Below, in pieces: positions 23,365 through 27,821 of a stretch of 27,821 bases of DNA. The notes below the pieces were generated by a model. That model worked only from the letters and a program-made list of their open reading frames with translations. It did not search any database and had not been told where the DNA came from. Positions within the stretch are counted from its first letter, which is position 1; the number at the start of each line of letters is the position of its first letter. The stretch lies in assembly GCA_007120095.1 (NCBI GenBank), contig SKOM01000117.1, forward strand, positions 1 through 27,821. The letters are read 5' to 3'. Made by a program: the position numbers and the translations under genes. This DNA comes from Candidatus Competibacteraceae bacterium (GTDB lineage: Bacteria > Pseudomonadota > Gammaproteobacteria > Competibacterales > Competibacteraceae).

Positions 23365-23413
23365 TATTTTTGTTTACCCGGCTCGAATGCCGTGGAGTTC
23401 ACGGAGCAAATCG

Positions 23414-25828
23414 ATGGACGATGTCCCGACCTACAATTCATCTAATATTAAAGTACTCAAAGGGCTAGATGCGGTTCGCAAGCGCCCTGGAATGTACATC
23501 GGCGACACCGATGATGGCACCGGTCTGCATCATATGGTCTTTGAGGTGGTGGATAACTCCATCGACGAAGCTTTAGCCGGGCACTGCAAAGCAATCAAGG
23601 TCACGGTGCATACCGACGAGTCAATAACCGTCGTTGACGATGGTCGGGGTATCCCGGTCGATATGCATGAGGAAGGCCGCTCAGCAGCAGAAGTGATCAT
23701 GACTGTGCTGCATGCCGGTGGCAAATTTGACGACAACTCCTACAAGGTTTCTGGCGGTTTGCACGGTGTTGGCGTCTCGGTGGTTAACGCGCTTTCAGAA
23801 AAACTGCATCTGCGGATTTGCCGTGACGGCAAAGAGTTTGAGCAGCACTACCGTGAAGGTAATCCCGTTTCTCCGTTGATAGCCATCGGCGATGCCGACC
23901 ATACCGGAACCCAGATTCACTTCAAGCCCAGTACCGAGGTATTTACCAATATTGAATTTCATTATGATATTCTCGCTAAGCGGCTGCGTGAATTATCATT
24001 TCTAAACTCTGGTGTACATATTCACTTGTTGGATGAACGTACCGGTAAAAGCGATGTATTCGAATATCAGGGTGGGATTCGCGCTTTTGTTCAACATCTG
24101 AACCGTAATAAAACTCCGTTACATCCGGTCGTGTTCTACTGCAATACTGAACGTGATGGGCTGGTCGTCGAAGTGGCTTTGCAATGGAATGATTCCTACC
24201 AAGAAAATATTTTCTGCTATACCAACAATATCCCTCAACGTGACGGGGGGACTCACTTGGCCGGATTTCGCGGTGCGATGACCCGCACCTTGAACAATTA
24301 CATGGATGCTGAAGGGATCATCAAAAAAACCAAGGTCAGCCCTATCGGCGATGACTCCCGTGAGGGTTTGACCGCTGTGCTGTCGGTCAAAATACCCGAT
24401 CCAAAATTTTCCTCACAGACCAAGGATAAACTGGTCTCCAGTGAGGTTAAATCCGTTGTCGAGTCGGTACTGTCGGAAAAATTGCACGATTTCCTGTTAG
24501 AGCATCCCAGCGAGGCGCGGGCGATTACCAGCAAGATTGTCGAAGCAGCTCGGGCTCGGGAATCCGCCCGTCGAGCGCGGGAAATGACCCGGCGTAAAGG
24601 TGCTTTGGATATTGCGGGTCTCCCCGGTAAACTCGCTGATTGCCAAGAAAAAGACCCCGGCTTAAGCGAGTTGTTTATCGTTGAAGGAGACTCCGCTGGC
24701 GGCTCGGCTAAACAAGGCCGTGATCGCCGTTTCCAGGCCATATTGCCGCTGAAAGGCAAAATCCTCAATGTCGAACGGGCGCGTTTTGACAAAATGCTCG
24801 CTTCGGCTGAAGTAGGCACGCTGATCACCGCTTTGGGTACGAGTATCGGTAAGGATGAGTTTGACCCCGACAAGCTGCGTTATCATCGGGTGATTATCCT
24901 CACCGATGCGGATGTCGATGGCTCGCATATTCGTACTTTGCTGCTGACTTTTTTCTACCGGCAAATGCCTGAGCTGCTGGAACGCGGGCATATTTATATT
25001 GGTCAACCGCCGCTGTACAAGGTCAAGCGGGGCAAGCAGGAGTATTATCTCAAAGATGATGCCGAACGAGCCGCTTCGCTACTGGCCAGCGGCCTGGATG
25101 GGGCCAGCCTGATCCCCGAAGCCGATGCGCCACCGCTGTCGGCCACAGCACTGGAGACGCTGACCCGCCAGTATATGGTCATCACCCAGATGATCCAGCG
25201 CTTAGGTCAGCGCTATAATCGTACTGTGCTTGAGCAGATCATCCACCTGCCGCGCTTGGAACGCGAACAGTTCAACGATGCATCCTCCTTGGAGGACTGG
25301 GGCGAGACACTCGCCGCTCAGCTCAATGGCCGCAATGGGGATCGCTCTAAGTACCGTGTACATATTGAATCCCGCGATGACCGTGCCAGTCACCTGCTGG
25401 TGGTGACGTGCCGGACCCACAGTCTGGATCATGAAACCCGTTTAGGGCGGGAATTTTTTGATTCTCCAGAATATCAAAAAATTACCGATCTAGGACTGCA
25501 GTTGCAAGGTTTGTTGGGTGAGGGTGCCGAAATTCAGCGGGCGAGTCGTAGTCAGCCGATCAGCAGTTTCCAGGCAGCCGTGGAATGGCTGCTGAATGAG
25601 GCCCAGCGGGGGCTGAGCATTCAACGTTACAAGGGGCTGGGCGAGATGAACCCCGATCAGCTTTGGGATACCACCATGAACCCAGAAACCCGCCGTCTGC
25701 TCAAGGTGCGCATTGAAGATGCGATTGCCGCTGACGAGGTGTTTACCACCTTGATGGGAGATCAGGTGGAACCACGGCGTGATTTCATTGAGCGTAATGC
25801 ATTGCAGGTCAGTAACCTCGATATTTAA
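23414..25828 (+). CDS. gyrB: DNA gyrase subunit B
   Basis: ATPase subunit of gyrase, which introduces negative supercoils. From ATG 23414 the protein is 804 residues, the same as E. coli. The frame is open 78 bases further upstream into recF, but GGAG 7 bases before this ATG and the conserved SSNIKVLKGLDAVRKRPGMY right after it fix the start. Visible are the GHKL ATPase site (DNSIDEALAGH, DDGRGIP, LHGVGVSVVNALS), the TOPRIM motifs EGDSAGG and DADVDGSHI, and the long C-terminal insert (from about YYLKDDAERAASLL) seen in gammaproteobacteria, ending before RYKGLGEMNP. The quinolone-relevant segment is not altered in an obvious way. Confidence 0.98.
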   Translation: MDDVPTYNSSNIKVLKGLDAVRKRPGMYIGDTDDGTGLHHMVFEVVDNSIDEALAGHCKAIKVTVHTDESITVVDDGRGIPVDMHEEGRSAAEVIMTVLHAGGKFDDNSYKVSGGLHGVGVSVVNALSEKLHLRICRDGKEFEQHYREGNPVSPLIAIGDADHTGTQIHFKPSTEVFTNIEFHYDILAKRLRELSFLNSGVHIHLLDERTGKSDVFEYQGGIRAFVQHLNRNKTPLHPVVFYCNTERDGLVVEVALQWNDSYQENIFCYTNNIPQRDGGTHLAGFRGAMTRTLNNYMDAEGIIKKTKVSPIGDDSREGLTAVLSVKIPDPKFSSQTKDKLVSSEVKSVVESVLSEKLHDFLLEHPSEARAITSKIVEAARARESARRAREMTRRKGALDIAGLPGKLADCQEKDPGLSELFIVEGDSAGGSAKQGRDRRFQAILPLKGKILNVERARFDKMLASAEVGTLITALGTSIGKDEFDPDKLRYHRVIILTDADVDGSHIRTLLLTFFYRQMPELLERGHIYIGQPPLYKVKRGKQEYYLKDDAERAASLLASGLDGASLIPEADAPPLSATALETLTRQYMVITQMIQRLGQRYNRTVLEQIIHLPRLEREQFNDASSLEDWGETLAAQLNGRNGDRSKYRVHIESRDDRASHLLVVTCRTHSLDHETRLGREFFDSPEYQKITDLGLQLQGLLGEGAEIQRASRSQPISSFQAAVEWLLNEAQRGLSIQRYKGLGEMNPDQLWDTTMNPETRRLLKVRIEDAIAADEVFTTLMGDQVEPRRDFIERNALQVSNLDI

Positions 25829-25838
25829 TCATTAACTC

Positions 25839-26420
25839 ATGCGGAGTCGCCAAACGGCCCATGAGCTGCGCATTATCGGTGGCCGGTGGCGCAGTCGACG
25901 CTTGCCCTTACCCGCCGCCCCCGGTTTGCGCCCTACTCCGAACCGGGTGCGTGAGACGCTGTTCAATTGGCTGGCACCCACCATCAGCGGGGCCCGCTGT
26001 CTGGATTTATTTGCCGGCAGTGGTGCCCTGGGCCTGGAAGCGCTATCTCGTGGAGCCGCTGAGGTGGTATTTATCGAACATGACCGCCGAGTCGTCAAAA
26101 CCCTGCAGGATAATTTACGCGTTCTGCATGCGACGGCCGAAGTTCATCATAGCGAGGCGCTAAGCTGGTTAGCGGCACAGGGTGATCGTGGCTTACAGCG
26201 ATTCGACATTGTGCTGCTTGATCCGCCTTTCGGACGCGACTTACTGACTTCAGCCTGTCAACACTTGGTGCAAAACGGTTGGCCATCCGTGTCGGGGGGA
26301 CAGGTTTACTTAGAGTCGGAACGGGAGTGGTGTTTACAGTTACCAAGCCATTGGGTGGTTTTGCGTGAAAAACATGCAGGCGCAGTTGCTTATCGTCTAG
26401 TTCAGGCGGCTGATTCATAA
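25839..26420 (+). CDS. rsmD: 16S rRNA (guanine-966 N2)-methyltransferase RsmD
   Basis: Methylates G966 of 16S rRNA using S-adenosylmethionine during 30S assembly. The 193-residue protein begins with the characteristic LRIIGGRWRSRRL and PTPNRVRETLFNWL, then the SAM-binding CLDLFAGSGALGLEALSRGA and the catalytic LLDPPFG (DPPF version of the NPPY motif). It starts 10 bases after the gyrB stop and is probably co-transcribed with it. RsmD is more often found near ftsY or coaD, so this position beside gyrB is less usual. Confidence 0.95.
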   Translation: MRSRQTAHELRIIGGRWRSRRLPLPAAPGLRPTPNRVRETLFNWLAPTISGARCLDLFAGSGALGLEALSRGAAEVVFIEHDRRVVKTLQDNLRVLHATAEVHHSEALSWLAAQGDRGLQRFDIVLLDPPFGRDLLTSACQHLVQNGWPSVSGGQVYLESEREWCLQLPSHWVVLREKHAGAVAYRLVQAADS

Positions 26421-26496
26421 CTCATTGCCGCCACTATCTGAATCTTGAGCTGACAAGCTGTCATAATGGCCACATAGCAACTTGCGAGGTGATAGC

Positions 26497-27657
26497 ATGC
26501 AATGGGCGGCCGCCTTGGCCGACGATGCGCAGCTTGATATTGCGCTAGAGCGCGCCGGTGACGAAATCTGGACTCAGCTTGACCAGCAGAATCCTGATCT
26601 GCTGCTGGCCTTCGTTTCGGCACGCTATCCGCAACCGCCGAGCTTGCTGAGTGCGTTGCTGCAGCAGCAGTTTAGCGACACTCTGGTGCTGGGTTGTGCG
26701 GCTGCCGGCGTCTTAGGTTCTGGTCGCGAACTGGAACAACAGCCGGCAGTGGTATTGGTTGCCGCTTGCCTGCCAGGGGTAAACTTGACACCGTTTCAAT
26801 TGGACTCAGCGGATTTGCCTGACCTCGAGGCACCGGCTGAAGATTGGGAGCGGTTGATCGGTTGTGCGGCTCGCCATCAGCCGCAGTTCTTGCTATTAGC
26901 TGATGCCCGCTCATTCGATCCCGAGCCCTTATTGACCGGTTTGGATCTGAGTTATCCTGAATCGAAAAAGCTGGGGGCTTTAGTCGGTGGCAAGAGTGGG
27001 GCGCTGTATTTGAACGATGCGATTTACCACTCCGGCCTGATCGGGGTGGCCCTGGAGGGTAATGTGCGCCTGGATACCGTGGTTGCTCAAGGTTGTCGTC
27101 CGATCGGTCAACCGCTGTTTGTCACGGCGATTGACCATAACCGCATTCTGAGTTTGGATGGCCAACCCCCCCCGGATGTATTGCGTGCGCTGTATCGAAC
27201 CCTGCCCCCCGCCGATCAGTCATTGTTCCGCGATCATTTACTGATCGGATTAGCATTGGATACTGCAATGCAGTATCGACAAGGTGATTTTTTGGTGCGT
27301 AACTTGCTGGGTATTGATGGCGACAGTGGCGCGTTGCTGATTAATGCATTGCCGCCATGCAACAGCGTGGTGCAGTTCCAGGTACGTGACTCAAGGGCGG
27401 CCGTTGAGGAATTAGAACAACTGTTGGAGGTGGCGGGTACCGATCCGACACCCGCCGGTGCGCTGTTGTTTTCCTGTCTAGGGCGTGGTCAGGATTTATA
27501 CGGTGAACCGGATCATGACAGTCGGGTATTTGCCCGCCATTTTGGCGTTGTACCTCTGGGCGGTTTATTCGCCTATGGTGAGATCGGCCCACTGAGCGGT
27601 ACGACGTTTGTGCACAGCTTTACCAGTGCTTTTGGGTTGTTTCGCCCGGAAAAATAA
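26497..27657 (+). CDS. FIST-domain protein
   Basis: A 386-residue cytoplasmic protein made of a FIST N-terminal and a FIST C-terminal domain; FIST domains are thought to bind small ligands, perhaps amino acids, in signal sensing. The N-terminal part has LLLAFVSARYP and LVLGCAAAGVLGSGRE; the C-terminal part has LLIGLALD, FLVRNLLGIDGDSGALLIN, GALLFSCLGRG and FGVVPLGGLFAYGEIGP. No kinase, GGDEF or chemotaxis domain is fused, so it is a stand-alone FIST protein and its partner is not obvious. ATG 26497 is preferred over TTG 26482 because GAGGTG lies 5 bases before it. It ends 4 bases before an ABC-F gene, so the two are probably coupled. Confidence 0.9.
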   Translation: MQWAAALADDAQLDIALERAGDEIWTQLDQQNPDLLLAFVSARYPQPPSLLSALLQQQFSDTLVLGCAAAGVLGSGRELEQQPAVVLVAACLPGVNLTPFQLDSADLPDLEAPAEDWERLIGCAARHQPQFLLLADARSFDPEPLLTGLDLSYPESKKLGALVGGKSGALYLNDAIYHSGLIGVALEGNVRLDTVVAQGCRPIGQPLFVTAIDHNRILSLDGQPPPDVLRALYRTLPPADQSLFRDHLLIGLALDTAMQYRQGDFLVRNLLGIDGDSGALLINALPPCNSVVQFQVRDSRAAVEELEQLLEVAGTDPTPAGALLFSCLGRGQDLYGEPDHDSRVFARHFGVVPLGGLFAYGEIGPLSGTTFVHSFTSAFGLFRPEK

Positions 27658-27661
27658 ATGT

Positions 27662-27821
27662 ATGCCTTTATTAACAGTTGATAATTTGTGTTACAGCATC
27701 GGAGCACGCTCCCTGCTGGCTAACGCAGGATTCAGTATTGAAACCGGTGAGCGCATCTGTTTGCTGGGGCGTAACGGTGAGGGCAAATCAACCTTGCTCA
27801 AGCTGTTGGCCGGTTTGTTGC
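27662..27821 (+). CDS. ABC-F ATPase, Uup-like, 5' part only
   Basis: Only the first 53 codons are present; the gene runs off the window. The sequence begins PLLTVDNLCYSIGARSLL and has Walker A GRNGEGKST, typical of the N-terminal ABC module of cytosolic ABC-F proteins such as Uup and ribosome-associated translation factors. The unusual NGEGKS (Glu rather than the more common Ala or Cys in this loop) is only a point variation. The start is 4 bases after the FIST gene stop. Uup itself is likely from the GERICLLGRNG pattern, but other ABC-F members cannot be excluded from 53 residues. Confidence 0.75.
   Translation, partial: MPLLTVDNLCYSIGARSLLANAGFSIETGERICLLGRNGEGKSTLLKLLAGLL

Noticed and set aside
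23336..23413. N-terminal extension of GyrB into recF
   Set aside because: The conserved GyrB N-terminus begins at ATG 23414, which has GGAG 7 bases upstream and gives exactly 804 residues.
24298..24873. Long antisense frame (191 codons) opposite gyrB
   Set aside because: Ser/Leu-rich translation with no motif; it mirrors the codon pattern of the conserved GyrB TOPRIM region.
26451..26463. TGACA-AGC-TGTCA palindrome upstream of the FIST gene
   Set aside because: Short arms, no promoter placed with confidence beside it and no known matching operator; chance is likely.

Overview
This window is the chromosomal replication-origin region of a gammaproteobacterium. The evidence is the order rpmH/dnaA divergent, then oriC-dnaN-recF-gyrB to the right and rpmH-rnpA-yidD-yidC-mnmE to the left, together with a GyrB of 804 residues that carries the long insert seen in the Escherichia coli type and a DnaA AAA+ domain very close to the E. 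coli one. The genus cannot be named from sequence alone. The oriC has no GATC at all, which argues against the Dam/SeqA-controlled origins of enterics and vibrios.

Layout from left to right. Positions 1-451 are non-coding or unassigned and lead into a secreted coiled-coil protein with a C-terminal LysM domain (+). Next, on the minus strand and read right to left, come tkt, gap and pgk, a glycolysis/pentose-phosphate cluster, with a striking triple-heptamer palindrome upstream of tkt. Before that cluster on the same strand is a two-gene unit: a very large lipoprotein with Sel1 repeats, a long coiled coil and a C-terminal caspase (peptidase C14) domain, followed 3 nt later by a Tas-like aldo/keto reductase. 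Divergent from the caspase gene, on the plus strand, lie an alpha/beta-hydrolase lipoprotein, rarD, recG and a DsbA/ScsC-like oxidoreductase. The last of these converges, with a 4-nt overlap, on a TlpA-like thioredoxin. That gene ends the minus-strand rpmH-rnpA-yidD-yidC-mnmE-lipoprotein-tlpA run.

The centre of the window is oriC (20873-21129) between dnaA and dnaN. Nine exact DnaA boxes and one near-exact box are arranged as five forward followed by five reverse, most of them inside a long inverted repeat. A perfect IHF-consensus site and a very AT-rich unwinding region follow. A further near-consensus DnaA box overlaps the likely -35 of dnaA, pointing to autoregulation.

Right of oriC, dnaN-recF-gyrB-rsmD all read away from the origin, followed by a FIST-domain protein and the start of an Uup-like ABC-F ATPase cut by the window edge. 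No rRNA, tRNA, CRISPR array, insertion sequence or prophage is visible. Most of the window is conserved core genome; the less ordinary items are the oriC architecture, the lipoprotein caspase unit, the LysM coiled-coil protein, the tkt upstream palindrome, and the small lipoprotein/tlpA extension of the mnmE operon.
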